Shown one piece after another: positions 25,446 through 34,834 of a DNA stretch of 64,000 bases (the stretch's first letter is position 1; each line of letters starts with the position of its first letter). Under the pieces are notes generated by a model that had not been told where the DNA came from, did no database searches, and worked only from the letters and a program-made list of their open reading frames with translations. Source of the DNA: Anaerospora hongkongensis (GTDB lineage: Bacteria; Bacillota; Negativicutes; Sporomusales; DSM-15969); the NCBI RefSeq assembly GCF_004339805.1, contig NZ_SLUI01000018.1, positions 1-64,000 of the forward strand. The letters run 5' to 3'. A program made the position numbers and the translations under genes.

Positions 25446-26435
25446 ATGTGGGAGACGATCATTGGACATTATTCCAATACAACTATGCTGCAAAAAATGC
25501 TGGCAGGCAAACGCCTGCCTCACGCACTGCTGTTCGTCGGGCCGCCGGGGATTGGCAAGGTGCTTGTTGCTAAAAGCTTAGCAGCCAGTTTGCTCTGCGG
25601 TGGGACAAGCCCCTGCGGGTATTGTTCATCGTGCCTGGCATTGGCTCATCAGAATCATGCTAATCTGCTAGTCATTACTCCTGATGGTGCAAGTATTAAA
25701 ATTGATCAAATCCGGGCAATTCAGCATGAAATTGCCATGCGCTCCTCATCAGGGCAGGCGAGAGTGTGTATTATCGAGGATGCCGGTAAGATGACAAAAG
25801 AGGCGGCCAACAGTCTGTTAAAAATGCTGGAAGAGCCGCCCGAGCATTTTTATTTTATTTTAACGGCGGCTTCCATTCATGCAGTATTAAATACAATTTT
25901 GTCACGCTGTCTGGTGATGAAGTTTTTGCCTCTGCTTCCGGAACAGATGATAGCAGCGCTGCAGCATAAAGGCTTTTCGCAGGAACAGGCAGCAGTTGCC
26001 GCGCGGTTAAGCGGTGGGCGTTTAGGAAAAGCTCTTGAACTACTTGCTCCAGAGGGACTGCGGCTGCGAGATGAGGCAATGCGGCTGGCAGCAGTAATAA
26101 CCGAGCAAAGCGGTGTATGGCTTTTTCGTGTCGTTAGCACTTTGGATAAGCGGGAGAATACAGAACTGGGGCATTTGTTAGGTTTTTTGTCGGGGATTTT
26201 TCGTGATTTAACAGTAATAAGGATTACTGGCAATTACGAATTGGTTTTTAATGCTGATAAGGTGGCGCAATTGCGGGAACTGGCAGTGAACTGGCACGAA
26301 AAAGCTTTGGTTGCGGCGGTGAAACGGATTTACTCAGCAGAACGGGCTATTGCTGCTAATGCCAATATGCGTCTTACCTGGGAAGCATTGTTGATTGAAT
26401 TAGCTGACTTGGCAAAGGAGGGAAGGGAATCATGA
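25446..26435 (+). CDS. holB: DNA polymerase III subunit delta-prime
   Basis: A 329-residue AAA+ clamp-loader subunit. VGPPGIGKVLVAKSLA is the Walker A-like loop, with Val where ATP-hydrolysing paralogues have Thr or Ser, as expected for the stator subunit. CGGTSPCGYCSSC is the zinc module and NSLLKMLEEPPEH the family hallmark with the SRC-like LSRCLVMKF after it. The start has GAGGG upstream. The stop overlaps the start of the next gene by 4 bp (ATGA), showing translational coupling. Confidence 0.93.
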   Translation: MWETIIGHYSNTTMLQKMLAGKRLPHALLFVGPPGIGKVLVAKSLAASLLCGGTSPCGYCSSCLALAHQNHANLLVITPDGASIKIDQIRAIQHEIAMRSSSGQARVCIIEDAGKMTKEAANSLLKMLEEPPEHFYFILTAASIHAVLNTILSRCLVMKFLPLLPEQMIAALQHKGFSQEQAAVAARLSGGRLGKALELLAPEGLRLRDEAMRLAAVITEQSGVWLFRVVSTLDKRENTELGHLLGFLSGIFRDLTVIRITGNYELVFNADKVAQLRELAVNWHEKALVAAVKRIYSAERAIAANANMRLTWEALLIELADLAKEGRES

Positions 26436-27250
26436 TGCATACGGTGGTGGGAATCCGGTTTAAACGTGCCGGTAAAATATATTATTTTGATCCGGGTGAA
26501 CTGACGATTACGAAAGGTGATTTTGCAATCGTCGAAACTGCCCGGGGGCTGGAATTCGGTGAAGTTGTTATTGGCCCCAGACAGGTTGCAGAGGAAGAAC
26601 TGGTTTCTCCGCTGAAACCGGTGCTGCGTAAGGCCACTCAGCAAGACCAGGACAAAGTAAATGACAATAAAGAAAAAGAAAAAGAAGCTTTTCGCGTTTG
26701 TGAACAGAAAATTTTGCTGCATTCGCTGCCGATGAATTTGGTGGATGTAGAGTATACCTTTGATGTTAATAAGATTATTTTTTATTTTACGGCAGAAGGG
26801 CGAATTGATTTTCGCGATTTAGTCAAGGATTTGGCGGCTGTTTTTAGGACACGCATTGAGTTGCGGCAGATCGGGGTTCGCGATGAGGCCAAAATGATGA
26901 ACGGTATTGGCTGCTGCGGACGGCCTCTGTGCTGCGCAACTTTTCTCGGTGATTTTGAGCCTGTATCGATTCGGATGGCTAAAGATCAGCATTTATCATT
27001 GAATCCAACGAAGATTTCCGGCATTTGCGGCCGCTTAATGTGCTGCCTGAAATATGAAAATGACTCCTACAGTAATCTTCCTGAAACAGTGAAAAAAGTA
27101 TCCGTTGCTCCGGCAATTGGCCGCGAAGTGATTACAATTGAGGGAGAAGGCCGCGTATTAACAGTTAATCACCGTAATAAGACGGCGAAGATTCAATTGG
27201 CCGAAGGCAAGAATATTGATATATCATGGGATGAAGTGGTGGAAAAGTAG
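26432..27250 (+). CDS. ricT: PSP1-domain protein RicT (YaaT)
   Basis: A 272-residue PSP1-family protein. Cysteine clusters GCCGRPLCCATF and CGRLMCC match those of YaaT/RicT, which with RicA and RicF binds Fe-S clusters and steers RNase Y-dependent mRNA processing; in B. subtilis it also affects sporulation and competence. It overlaps holB by 4 bp and is followed after 3 bp by the tRNA methyltransferase gene, the same order as in Bacillus. Confidence 0.92.
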   Translation: MMHTVVGIRFKRAGKIYYFDPGELTITKGDFAIVETARGLEFGEVVIGPRQVAEEELVSPLKPVLRKATQQDQDKVNDNKEKEKEAFRVCEQKILLHSLPMNLVDVEYTFDVNKIIFYFTAEGRIDFRDLVKDLAAVFRTRIELRQIGVRDEAKMMNGIGCCGRPLCCATFLGDFEPVSIRMAKDQHLSLNPTKISGICGRLMCCLKYENDSYSNLPETVKKVSVAPAIGREVITIEGEGRVLTVNHRNKTAKIQLAEGKNIDISWDEVVEK

Positions 27251-27253
27251 GAC

Positions 27254-28003
27254 ATGACTGATGCGGTGCTTGAACCAGGAGATCGCCTTGATGATCTTAT
27301 TATCAACGGCTTAAAAATTATTCAGCGGGATGATCAGTTCCGTTTTTCTCTTGACGCGATTTTATTAGCTCATTTTGCAACTGTGCGGCCTAATGCGGCT
27401 GTCGTTGATTTGGGAACAGGTACAGGTGTCATTGCAATGCTGCTTGCTGTGAGGGGCGCCGCGCAGGTGACCGGTGTGGAAATCAGCCCGGTTATGGCTG
27501 AAATGGCTGCGCGGAGCGTGAAACTTAATCAATTAGCTGGCCGTATTTCCATTCAGAATGCTGACTTGCGTAATCTGAGGGGACAATTACCGGCCGGCGT
27601 TTTTGATTTAGTTGTGTCTAACCCGCCCTACCGGCCGGTGGGAAATGGCTTTTTAAATCCGAATGATAAAGTTGCTATGGCCCGTCATGAAGTGACCGCT
27701 ACTTTAGGTGATGTAGTGGCTGCGGCCCGGTATCTGGTTAAATACCGGGGCCGGTTTGCCATGGTTCATTTACCGGAGCGAATCCCCGAAATTTTGGAGG
27801 CTTTGCGATTTGCTGGCATAGAGCCCAAACGGCTTAGGCTGGTTCACTCGACAATCGGAAAAAAACCGAATATGGTCCTCGTCGAAGGGATACGGGGAGC
27901 CAGTTCCGGTTTAGAAGTATTGCCGCCTCTGATTGTATACGATAATGCGGGCAATTACTGTTCTGAAATTTTAGCATGGTATCAGGGGGATCAATCAATA
28001 TGA
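27254..28003 (+). CDS. tRNA1(Val) (adenine(37)-N6)-methyltransferase-like protein (YabB)
   Basis: A 249-residue class I SAM-dependent methyltransferase. VDLGTGTGVIAMLL is the SAM-binding motif I and VVSNPPYRP the NPPY catalytic motif of N6-adenine methylases. The best match is the YabB/TrmN6 group that methylates adenine in the anticodon loop of a tRNA; the exact target is inferred from family. It sits between ricT and rsmI and overlaps rsmI by 4 bp. Confidence 0.88.
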   Translation: MTDAVLEPGDRLDDLIINGLKIIQRDDQFRFSLDAILLAHFATVRPNAAVVDLGTGTGVIAMLLAVRGAAQVTGVEISPVMAEMAARSVKLNQLAGRISIQNADLRNLRGQLPAGVFDLVVSNPPYRPVGNGFLNPNDKVAMARHEVTATLGDVVAAARYLVKYRGRFAMVHLPERIPEILEALRFAGIEPKRLRLVHSTIGKKPNMVLVEGIRGASSGLEVLPPLIVYDNAGNYCSEILAWYQGDQSI

Positions 28004-28851
28004 ATGCCCTACAGGGTGTACTTTATTTGTGTGCTACGCCGATCGGCAATCTGGAGGATATTACCTTCCGGGCTATCCGCGTACTGAAAGAAGCGAATTT
28101 AATTGCAGCTGAAGATACCCGTCACACCCGAAAGCTGCTAAATCACTATGAAATACATACAGCAACTGTTTCTTATCATGAACATAATAAGCTGGAACGG
28201 GGCCCGGAACTAATCAACCGCCTGCTCCAGGGCCAGACAATAGCTCTGGTTAGTGATGCCGGTATGCCGGGGATTTCCGACCCTGGCACTCATTTAACTC
28301 AGCTGGCAATAGAAGCCGGTATCACTGTTATTCCCGTACCTGGCGCGAATGCCGCATTATCTGCATTGGTTGCATCAGGACTGGACACAACCAACTTCAC
28401 TTTTGTCGGGTTCTTGCCCAAAACGAAAAAGAAGCGGCGCGAATTACTGGAGCAGCTCGTAAAACAGCCCTATACGCTGCTGTTCTATGAGTCTCCTCAT
28501 CGGATTAAGGAAACACTGAAAGAACTGGAAACGGCCTTTGGTGACCGCCCGGCAGCAGCCTGCCGTGAACTCACGAAAAAGTTTGAAGAATTTAACCGGT
28601 CTACGCTTTTAGGCCTGCAGCAGCATTTTGCCGCAGTAGAACCAAGAGGGGAGTTTACTCTTGTTGTACAAGGGGCAGGAGCAGGGCCGGAGCCGGATCT
28701 AGGTAGTAAAGACGAAGTTTCTTTGCCGGAAGCGGTAGCCTTGCTTATGGCCAAGGGGGCAGCAAAAAAAGATGCCCTGCGGCAGGTGGCAGTCGACCGG
28801 GGCATATCCAGACGGGATGTCTATCAGGCGGTTCTCGAGGCTGAAAAATAA
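28000..28851 (+). CDS. rsmI: 16S rRNA (cytidine(1402)-2'-O)-methyltransferase
   Basis: A 283-residue tetrapyrrole-methylase-fold enzyme that 2'-O-methylates C1402 at the ribosomal decoding centre. Family motifs: TPIGNLEDITFRA, AEDTRHTRKLLNHY, and SDAGMPGISDPG. The start at 28000 uses GGGGGA upstream and an ATGA overlap with the preceding gene; an in-frame ATG at 27976 is an alternative. Last gene of the holB-ricT-yabB-rsmI run. Confidence 0.93.
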   Translation: MNALQGVLYLCATPIGNLEDITFRAIRVLKEANLIAAEDTRHTRKLLNHYEIHTATVSYHEHNKLERGPELINRLLQGQTIALVSDAGMPGISDPGTHLTQLAIEAGITVIPVPGANAALSALVASGLDTTNFTFVGFLPKTKKKRRELLEQLVKQPYTLLFYESPHRIKETLKELETAFGDRPAAACRELTKKFEEFNRSTLLGLQQHFAAVEPRGEFTLVVQGAGAGPEPDLGSKDEVSLPEAVALLMAKGAAKKDALRQVAVDRGISRRDVYQAVLEAEK

Positions 28852-28876
28852 AAAAACAGAGGCTGTAACCTCTGTT
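28848..28876 (-). terminator. Terminator for abrB
   Basis: Perfect 8-bp stem AACAGAGG/CCTCTGTT with a 6-nt loop, followed on the minus strand by seven Ts. It lies between the convergent ends of rsmI and abrB. Confidence 0.85.
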
Positions 28877-28891
28877 GAAACAAAACATTGC

Positions 28892-29140
28892 TTAAATTGC
28901 TTTACCTACCATGGAAGACAAGCAGTCTTTGCACACATTTTTATTTTTAAAATTAGTTACTCCGTCAGCGTTGCCGCAGAATACGCAAGCTGGCTCATAT
29001 TTGCGGAGAACAATCCGGTCACTGTCAACATAAATTTCGAGAGCATCTTTTTCTTCGATATCTAGAGTGCGACGCAGTTCAATAGGAATTACTACGCGGC
29101 CCAATTCGTCAACTTTACGAACAATACCAGTAGATTTCAT
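28892..29140 (-). CDS. abrB: Transition-state regulator AbrB
   Basis: An 82-residue DNA-binding protein. Residues 1-50 form the swapped-hairpin AbrB fold (TGIVRKVDELGRVVIPIELR). The C-terminal part carries CVFCGN and CKDC, the four-cysteine variant common in clostridial AbrB/SpoVT proteins. Such proteins repress stationary-phase and sporulation genes during growth. It lies on the opposite strand to its neighbours, between rsmI and metG as in B. subtilis. Its promoter region carries a Spo0A box (separate entries). Confidence 0.93.
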   Translation of the reverse strand: MKSTGIVRKVDELGRVVIPIELRRTLDIEEKDALEIYVDSDRIVLRKYEPACVFCGNADGVTNFKNKNVCKDCLSSMVGKAI

Positions 29141-29168
29141 AATTGTAAACCCCTCTCAAATTACAATA

Positions 29169-29220
29169 TTCGACAAAACTTGTCTAACTAAATAGTACCA
29201 AATCTTACAAAGGTTGTCAA
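29169..29220 (-). promoter_or_regulatory. abrB promoter with a downstream Spo0A box
   Basis: On the minus strand a sigma-A promoter reads TTGACA (29215-29220), 17 bases, TACTAT (29192-29197). About 10-20 bases past the expected transcript start lies TTTTGTCGAAT (near 29169-29178), a full match to the 0A box core TGTCGAA. This is the position of the Spo0A~P operator in the B. subtilis abrB promoter, so repression by Spo0A~P at sporulation onset is the likely control. Confidence 0.7.
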
Positions 29221-29290
29221 CCTAATTTTTTCCAGATAAGGTGTATTTTTTCAAAAAAGTAGACATATTACAGAAGAATATTGCTGTTTG

Positions 29291-29381
29291 TGTCGAATAC
29301 ATGTTATTTGTGTCGAGAGTGGCAGGTTTTTTACTTGTCGATGGTTGTTACTTGCAAGAGGGAAATGAACCTCTTGTCGAA
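29291..29381 (+). promoter_or_regulatory. Cluster of TGTCGA-type Spo0A-like boxes between abrB and metG
   Basis: Four plus-strand matches to the 0A box core: TGTCGAA (29291), TGTCGAG (29311), TGTCGAT (29336) and TGTCGAA (29375). They occupy the 110 bases before the metG ribosome binding site. With the abrB box this makes five in about 210 bp. Whether Spo0A binds all of them, and which gene responds, is inference. Confidence 0.45.
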
Positions 29382-29401
29382 ATAAAGGAGGAACTCTTAC
29401 T

Positions 29402-31333
29402 ATGGATAAAAAAACATTCTATATTACAACACCGATTTACTATCCCAGCGACCGGCTGCATATTGGTCATGCTTACTGCACCACGGTTGCCGACTCAATT
29501 GCCCGCTACAAGCGGCTGGCTGATTATGAAGTGCTGTTCTTGACCGGCTCTGATGAGCATGGACAAAAAATTGAACGCAAGGCTAAAGAAAATGGGGTAA
29601 CACCCATTCAGTATGTGGATAAAATTGTTGACGGCTTTAAAAATCTCTGGGAGAAACTCAATATTTCTCACGACGATTTTATTCGTACGACAGAAACCCG
29701 CCATCGTGAAGTGGTGCAAAGCATTTTTCAAAAGATTTTTGATCAAGGTGATATTTATAAGGCTGCATACGAAGGGTGGTATTGCACTCCGTGTGAAACT
29801 TTCTGGCTGGAAACGAAGCTGGAGAACGGGAATTGTCCCGACTGCGGCCGTCCGGTAGAGCTGCTCAAAGAAGAAAGCTATTTCTTTAAAATGTCCAAAT
29901 ATCAAGAACGCCTGTTGCAATATATTGAACAAAATCCTGACTTTATTCAACCTACGTCCCGCCGGAATGAAATGATTAATTTCATCAAAGGGGGTCTCGA
30001 AGATCTCTGCGTATCACGCACTACTTTTGATTGGGGAATTCCGGTTCCCTTTGATACCAAGCATGTGGTATATGTTTGGTTTGATGCATTGACCAACTAT
30101 ATTACTGCTGCCGGCTATCTTCATGACCGCGACAAATTTGCCAAATTCTGGCCTGCCGATATTCACTTGGTAGGCAAGGAGATCGTTCGGTTCCATTCCA
30201 TTATCTGGCCGATCATTTTGATGGCCCTTGGCGCTGAGCTGCCTAAAATGGTATATGGTCATGGCTGGCTGGTAGTTGAAGGGGATAAAATGTCCAAGTC
30301 TAAAGGCAATGTTATTGACCCGGTAGCATTAATTGATGAATTCGGACCGGATGCTATCCGGTATTTCCTTTTGAAAGAAATAACATTAGGTCAGGATGGA
30401 AACTTTTCACGTGACGCCCTCATTAACCGCATAAACGCGGACTTAGCAAATGATTTAGGTAATTTGCTCCATCGTACGCTCAGCATGATTGGCCGTTTTA
30501 ACGGCGGTGTAATTCAAGCTGCCGGTGAGAAGGAAGCAATAGATGCCGAATTAGCGCAATTAGCCCACAATACGGCAGCTAATTACGAAAAGAATATGGA
30601 GAGCATGGAAATTAATGCTGCTTTAAAAGAAATATGGGCACTTGTCAGCCGCAGCAATAAATACATTGACGAGACTGCGCCCTGGGCATTGGCTAAAGAT
30701 CCGGTAAAACGGGCCCGCCTGGATACGGTTATGTATAATTTGGCGGAAGTTCTGCGCATTGTTACAATTCTGGTTTCTCCGTTTATGCCGACTACTGCTC
30801 CGAAAATCTGGGCCCAACTGGGGATTGAAACGGCCTTTGCCGATGTGCGGCTCCATGATGCGCAAAGCTGGGGCCTGCTGGCAGCGGGAACAAAAGTTGC
30901 CAAACCTGAGCCCATTTTCCCCCGTATTGAGATCAAGCCTGAAGCTGAAGTGCAAAGCGCAGCAGCGCCTGCAGCTAAAGTGCAGCCTGCTCCAGCGGCT
31001 GACAGCAGCCAGGAGGAAATAACAATTGATGATTTCGGTAAAATGGATTTGCGGGTAGCAAAAGTACTGACGTGTGAAAAAGTAAAAGGAGCGGACAAAC
31101 TGCTTCAATTCACGGTTGATCTTGGAACTGAGACCCGTACCGTTATTTCCGGCATTGCCAAACACTATCAGCCGGAGGAATTAGTAGGGCGTAACGTTGT
31201 TATGGTTGCCAACTTAAAACCGGCAAAAATTCGCGGGATTGAATCACGCGGAATGTTATTATCCGCTTCCTGTGAGGATAAGCTGATTTTAGTTGATGCA
31301 CCGGACATGCCGGCAGGCAGTCGGGTTAAATAA
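29402..31333 (+). CDS. metG: Methionine--tRNA ligase
   Basis: A 643-residue class I aminoacyl-tRNA synthetase. HIGH is at residues 20-23, KMSKSKG about residue 297, and the zinc knuckle is CTPCETF with CPDCGRP. An Ala/Pro-rich linker (about 515-535) leads to the C-terminal dimerising tRNA-binding domain (DFGKMDLRVAKV). Length and layout match B. subtilis MetS. AAAGGAGG precedes the ATG. The leader shows Spo0A-like boxes and no T-box element. Confidence 0.95.
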   Translation: MDKKTFYITTPIYYPSDRLHIGHAYCTTVADSIARYKRLADYEVLFLTGSDEHGQKIERKAKENGVTPIQYVDKIVDGFKNLWEKLNISHDDFIRTTETRHREVVQSIFQKIFDQGDIYKAAYEGWYCTPCETFWLETKLENGNCPDCGRPVELLKEESYFFKMSKYQERLLQYIEQNPDFIQPTSRRNEMINFIKGGLEDLCVSRTTFDWGIPVPFDTKHVVYVWFDALTNYITAAGYLHDRDKFAKFWPADIHLVGKEIVRFHSIIWPIILMALGAELPKMVYGHGWLVVEGDKMSKSKGNVIDPVALIDEFGPDAIRYFLLKEITLGQDGNFSRDALINRINADLANDLGNLLHRTLSMIGRFNGGVIQAAGEKEAIDAELAQLAHNTAANYEKNMESMEINAALKEIWALVSRSNKYIDETAPWALAKDPVKRARLDTVMYNLAEVLRIVTILVSPFMPTTAPKIWAQLGIETAFADVRLHDAQSWGLLAAGTKVAKPEPIFPRIEIKPEAEVQSAAAPAAKVQPAPAADSSQEEITIDDFGKMDLRVAKVLTCEKVKGADKLLQFTVDLGTETRTVISGIAKHYQPEELVGRNVVMVANLKPAKIRGIESRGMLLSASCEDKLILVDAPDMPAGSRVK

Positions 31334-31403
31334 TAAAATCAACAAATTAGCCTTGAAGTGCTGTCACTGTAGGGAGCGGCAGTTTTAAGGGAGGGACTTG
31401 AAC

Positions 31404-32171
31404 ATGTTATTTGATTCGCATGCTCATATTGACGACAACCGGTTCGATTCCGACCGGCTGGAGACGATTGAAAGGGCAAGAGAAAATGGCGTCACCGGTA
31501 TTATTAATATTGGTGCCGATATGGCTTCTTCGGCACGGTCGGTAGCGCTTGCCCAGGCTCACGAAGGTATCTATGCGGCGGTAGGCATCCACCCCCATGA
31601 TGCAAAAGCGGCTGTTAACGCTGATTATGACCGGATGGCTGAATGGGTTGAACAGGAGAAAAAAGTGGTTGCCATTGGCGAAATTGGGTTGGATTACTAC
31701 TACGATTTATCGCCCCGCGAAGTTCAGCAGGAGGTTTTTATCCGTCACATTGATTTGGCGCGGCAGCTGAGAAAACCGATCATTATTCATGACCGGGATG
31801 CCCACGGCGATGTGATGAATATTGTAAAAAAAGAGGCGAAGGGAATTATTGGCGTTTTTCACTGCTATTCAGGCAGTCTGGAAATGGCTAAAGAAGTTCT
31901 TAAACTGGGATTTTACGTTTCTTTTGCCGGCCCGGTTACTTTTGCCAAATCGACGAAGTTAAAAGAAATAGCGGCAGCTGTACCCTTAGAACGCCTGCTG
32001 GTGGAAACAGATTCGCCGTATCTTACACCTCATCCCCACCGCGGACGCCGCAATGAACCGGCTCATGTGCGCCTGGTTGCTGAAGAAGTAGCCCGCTTGA
32101 GAGGTCTTTCACTTGAAGAGGTGGCCGAAGCTACAACTCAGAATGTCAAGCAGCTTTTCCATATTGTCTAA
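31404..32171 (+). CDS. TatD family metal-dependent hydrolase (YabD)
   Basis: A 255-residue TIM-barrel deoxyribonuclease-like hydrolase with two-metal ligands in FDSHAHIDD, GEIGLDYYYD, IHDRDAHGD, FHCYSG and ETDSPYLTP. TatD proteins are 3'-5' exonucleases implicated in DNA repair and quality control. The start at 31404 follows AAGGGAGG; a TTG two codons upstream is less likely. It is the yabD equivalent after metG. Confidence 0.92.
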   Translation: MLFDSHAHIDDNRFDSDRLETIERARENGVTGIINIGADMASSARSVALAQAHEGIYAAVGIHPHDAKAAVNADYDRMAEWVEQEKKVVAIGEIGLDYYYDLSPREVQQEVFIRHIDLARQLRKPIIIHDRDAHGDVMNIVKKEAKGIIGVFHCYSGSLEMAKEVLKLGFYVSFAGPVTFAKSTKLKEIAAAVPLERLLVETDSPYLTPHPHRGRRNEPAHVRLVAEEVARLRGLSLEEVAEATTQNVKQLFHIV

Positions 32172-32176
32172 TCAAT

Positions 32177-32213
32177 AAGATCTCTCCGGCCAGTTGGCTG
32201 GAGAGATCTTTTA
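32177..32213 (+). terminator. Rho-independent terminator
   Basis: Eleven-base arms AAGATCTCTCC and GGAGAGATCTT, extended by GCCAG/TTGGC pairing in the loop, then TTTA. Directly after tatD. Confidence 0.85.
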
Positions 32214-32362
32214 TTTGGGTTACCGCGGCTGTCGGCATAATTTACACTTGTCATTCAAAAACTAACAGTGTTTTGGCTTGCCAATCCAGCGGAAGTGCTG
32301 TATTGGCGAGCTGGCTGGTTTGCGGGGATATTTGGCAGGTATACACAGGAGGGAGGCTGCTA

Positions 32363-34789
32363 ATGGAGTTAGAAAAAAGAGAGTTTCAGCGAAGCTTTAT
32401 CGAGATGGTCCAAGCACTACATGGAAGGGACATTGCCGACACCACCGCACGGGAACAATTTTTGGCGCTCGCCATGGTGGTGCGTGAATATACAGGCCGC
32501 AAGTGGGCTGCTGCGGTACACCCTGCCGTCAGTCAAAAACAGGTATGGTATTTTTCGATTGAATTTTTGCCTGGCCGCCTGCTAAGGGGGTATTTGTTCA
32601 ACCTGGGAATCTATGAGCTTTGTGTGCAGGCATTAGCAGAATTAGGAATTGCAATTGCTGCGCTTGAAGCGGAGGAAGAGGATGCAGGAACCGGCAATGG
32701 CGGTTTGGGAAGGCTGGCGGCATGTTATCTTGACTCAATGGCTGCCTTGGGGCTAGGCGGGCATGGTTGTGGTCTCAGGTACCGCTACGGCTTGTTTGAG
32801 CAACGGGTGTGTGAAGGGTATCAACAGGAATTGCCTGATGACTGGCTAAAAGATGGCTATTATGTTTGGGAGACCCGCCGACCGGACGAAGCGGTAATTA
32901 TCCGGTATGGTACAGATGAGCAAGTTCTGGCTGTTCCCTATGATATTCCGGTTACCGGATATCATAATGAAACGGTTAATACCTTACGTTTATGGAGCAG
33001 TGAAGCGGTTCCCTCCCAAGGCTGCAGCGCAACCTGCCAGGAGGCAATAGCGCAGAAACGGCGGTGCCAGTCTATTACGGACAGCCTGTATCCCGACGAC
33101 TCCACCTCAGAGGGGAAAACATTGCGTTTAAAACAGCAGTATCTACTGGTGTCGGCCGGATTGCAAAGCTTAATTAAGAATCATCTGCGGCATAATTGTC
33201 TGGAGCTATTGCCCCAAAGGGTTGCTGTACACATTAATGACACTCATCCTGCCTTGGCAATTCCGGAATTAATGCGCCTGCTGCTGGATGAATACGGCTG
33301 GGGATGGCAGCAGGCCTGGGAAGTGACAACAGCAACAATATCGTATACCAATCATACTATTTTGCCCGAGGCGCTGGAAACGTGGCCGGTTGACTTATTT
33401 AGCAGTTTATTGCCGCGTATTTATGAGATTGTACATGAAATCAATGAACGCTTTTGCCGTCTGCTATGGCAGGCTTATCCGGGTGATTGGGCAAAAATAG
33501 CCCAGATGGCTGTAATAGCCGATAATCAGATTAAAATGGCACATCTTGCAATAGTCGGCTGTTACAGCATCAATGGTGTGGCAAAGCTGCATACGGATAT
33601 TCTGAAGCACCAGGTCATGGCTGATTTCTATCACTATACGCCGGAAAAGTTCAATAATAAAACAAACGGAGTGACTCACCGGCGCTGGCTGATGGCGGCA
33701 AATCCCGGCTTGGCAAAATTATTGTCGGAAACGATCGGCACCGGCTGGATCGAGCGGCCTGAGCGGTTGGAAGAACTTTTGCAGTTTCGATCAGATGCTG
33801 CTTTTCAGGAGAAGCTGGCCGCTGTTAAGCAGCTGAATAAGCAGCGTCTGGCAAGCTATATTTACGGTAAGTATGGCTGGAAGATTGATGAGCATTCCCT
33901 CTTTGATATGCAGGTCAAGCGAATACATGCATACAAGCGGCAATCAATGAATGCCCTGCATATTTTGGATCTTTATAACCGACTAAGAGAAAACCCGTCC
34001 CTTGACATCCCGGCGAGAACGTATATTTTTGGCGGTAAGGCGGCTTCCGGCTATTATAAAGCCAAAAAGACAATTAAGCTGATTGATACGCTGGCACAGC
34101 TGATCAATAGGGATCAAACCATTCAGGATAAATTAAAGGTGGTATTCCTGGAAAATTATAATGTATCACTGGCAGAGCTGATTATACCGGCTGCCGATAT
34201 TAGTGAGCAAATTCCCACAGCGAGCTTTGAAGCAAGCGGGACAGCAAATATGAAGTTCATGATGAACGGCGCCGTAACAATTGGAACTCAGGATGGGGCA
34301 AATATTGAAATAGGCCGCCTGGTTGGTACAGACAACATTATTACCTTCGGGCTGTCGGCAAATGACGTGCTTCAGTATTACCGGCAGGGAGGCTATAATC
34401 CGTGGTCTGTATACCAAAGCGATCACCGGGTTGCCACCGTGATGGAGCAGTTAGTAAACGGCTTTTTGCCGGTACCTCCTGATGAATTTAAAACACATTA
34501 TCAGTCATTTCTGCAGGAGGGCGACTATTATTTCGTATTGAAAGATTTTGCCGCCTATGCAGATGCCCAGCAGCAGGCCGGAGAGCTGTACCGTAACCGC
34601 TGCCGCTGGTTGAGTATGTCGGCGGCCAATATTGCTCATTCTGGGTATTTTGCCAGCGACCGTACCTTTGCCGAGTATGCTGCACAAATTTGGCAGGCTG
34701 CGACTGGCCAGAACAGCGCGGAACTTTATTCAGGCAAGACAATCACACAGATGAAGGCCTGCTCTTCATCAGGAGCGGCTTATCTATGA
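32363..34789 (+). CDS. glgP: Glycogen/alpha-glucan phosphorylase
   Basis: An 808-residue PLP-dependent phosphorylase that releases glucose-1-phosphate from glycogen or maltodextrin. N-terminal WYFSIEFLPGRLL and GNGGLGRLAACYLDSMA are family hallmarks, and EASGTANMKFMMNGA contains the PLP lysine. GGAGG precedes the ATG at 32363; the frame is open 90 bp further upstream without a ribosome binding site. It stands alone, without other glg genes, between tatD and the polyphosphate cluster, an insertion relative to the Bacillus order. Confidence 0.93.
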   Translation: MELEKREFQRSFIEMVQALHGRDIADTTAREQFLALAMVVREYTGRKWAAAVHPAVSQKQVWYFSIEFLPGRLLRGYLFNLGIYELCVQALAELGIAIAALEAEEEDAGTGNGGLGRLAACYLDSMAALGLGGHGCGLRYRYGLFEQRVCEGYQQELPDDWLKDGYYVWETRRPDEAVIIRYGTDEQVLAVPYDIPVTGYHNETVNTLRLWSSEAVPSQGCSATCQEAIAQKRRCQSITDSLYPDDSTSEGKTLRLKQQYLLVSAGLQSLIKNHLRHNCLELLPQRVAVHINDTHPALAIPELMRLLLDEYGWGWQQAWEVTTATISYTNHTILPEALETWPVDLFSSLLPRIYEIVHEINERFCRLLWQAYPGDWAKIAQMAVIADNQIKMAHLAIVGCYSINGVAKLHTDILKHQVMADFYHYTPEKFNNKTNGVTHRRWLMAANPGLAKLLSETIGTGWIERPERLEELLQFRSDAAFQEKLAAVKQLNKQRLASYIYGKYGWKIDEHSLFDMQVKRIHAYKRQSMNALHILDLYNRLRENPSLDIPARTYIFGGKAASGYYKAKKTIKLIDTLAQLINRDQTIQDKLKVVFLENYNVSLAELIIPAADISEQIPTASFEASGTANMKFMMNGAVTIGTQDGANIEIGRLVGTDNIITFGLSANDVLQYYRQGGYNPWSVYQSDHRVATVMEQLVNGFLPVPPDEFKTHYQSFLQEGDYYFVLKDFAAYADAQQQAGELYRNRCRWLSMSAANIAHSGYFASDRTFAEYAAQIWQAATGQNSAELYSGKTITQMKACSSSGAAYL

Positions 34790-34790
34790 C

Positions 34791-34826
34791 AAAGCCGCCA
34801 GGCTGTATCAGCGCCTGGCGGCTTTT
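34791..34826 (+). terminator. Terminator between convergent genes
   Basis: Perfect 12-bp GC-rich stem AAAGCCGCCAGG with its complement ending in TTTT, 1 base after the glgP stop and 8 bases from the end of the minus-strand ppx gene. Confidence 0.88.
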
Positions 34827-34834
34827 GGGTTAGC

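Noticed and set aside
29221..29401. Possible T-box leader for metG.
   Set aside because: No T-box consensus (AGGGTGGNACCGCG-like) or terminator/antiterminator pair is visible; the notable signal is the TGTCGA boxes.
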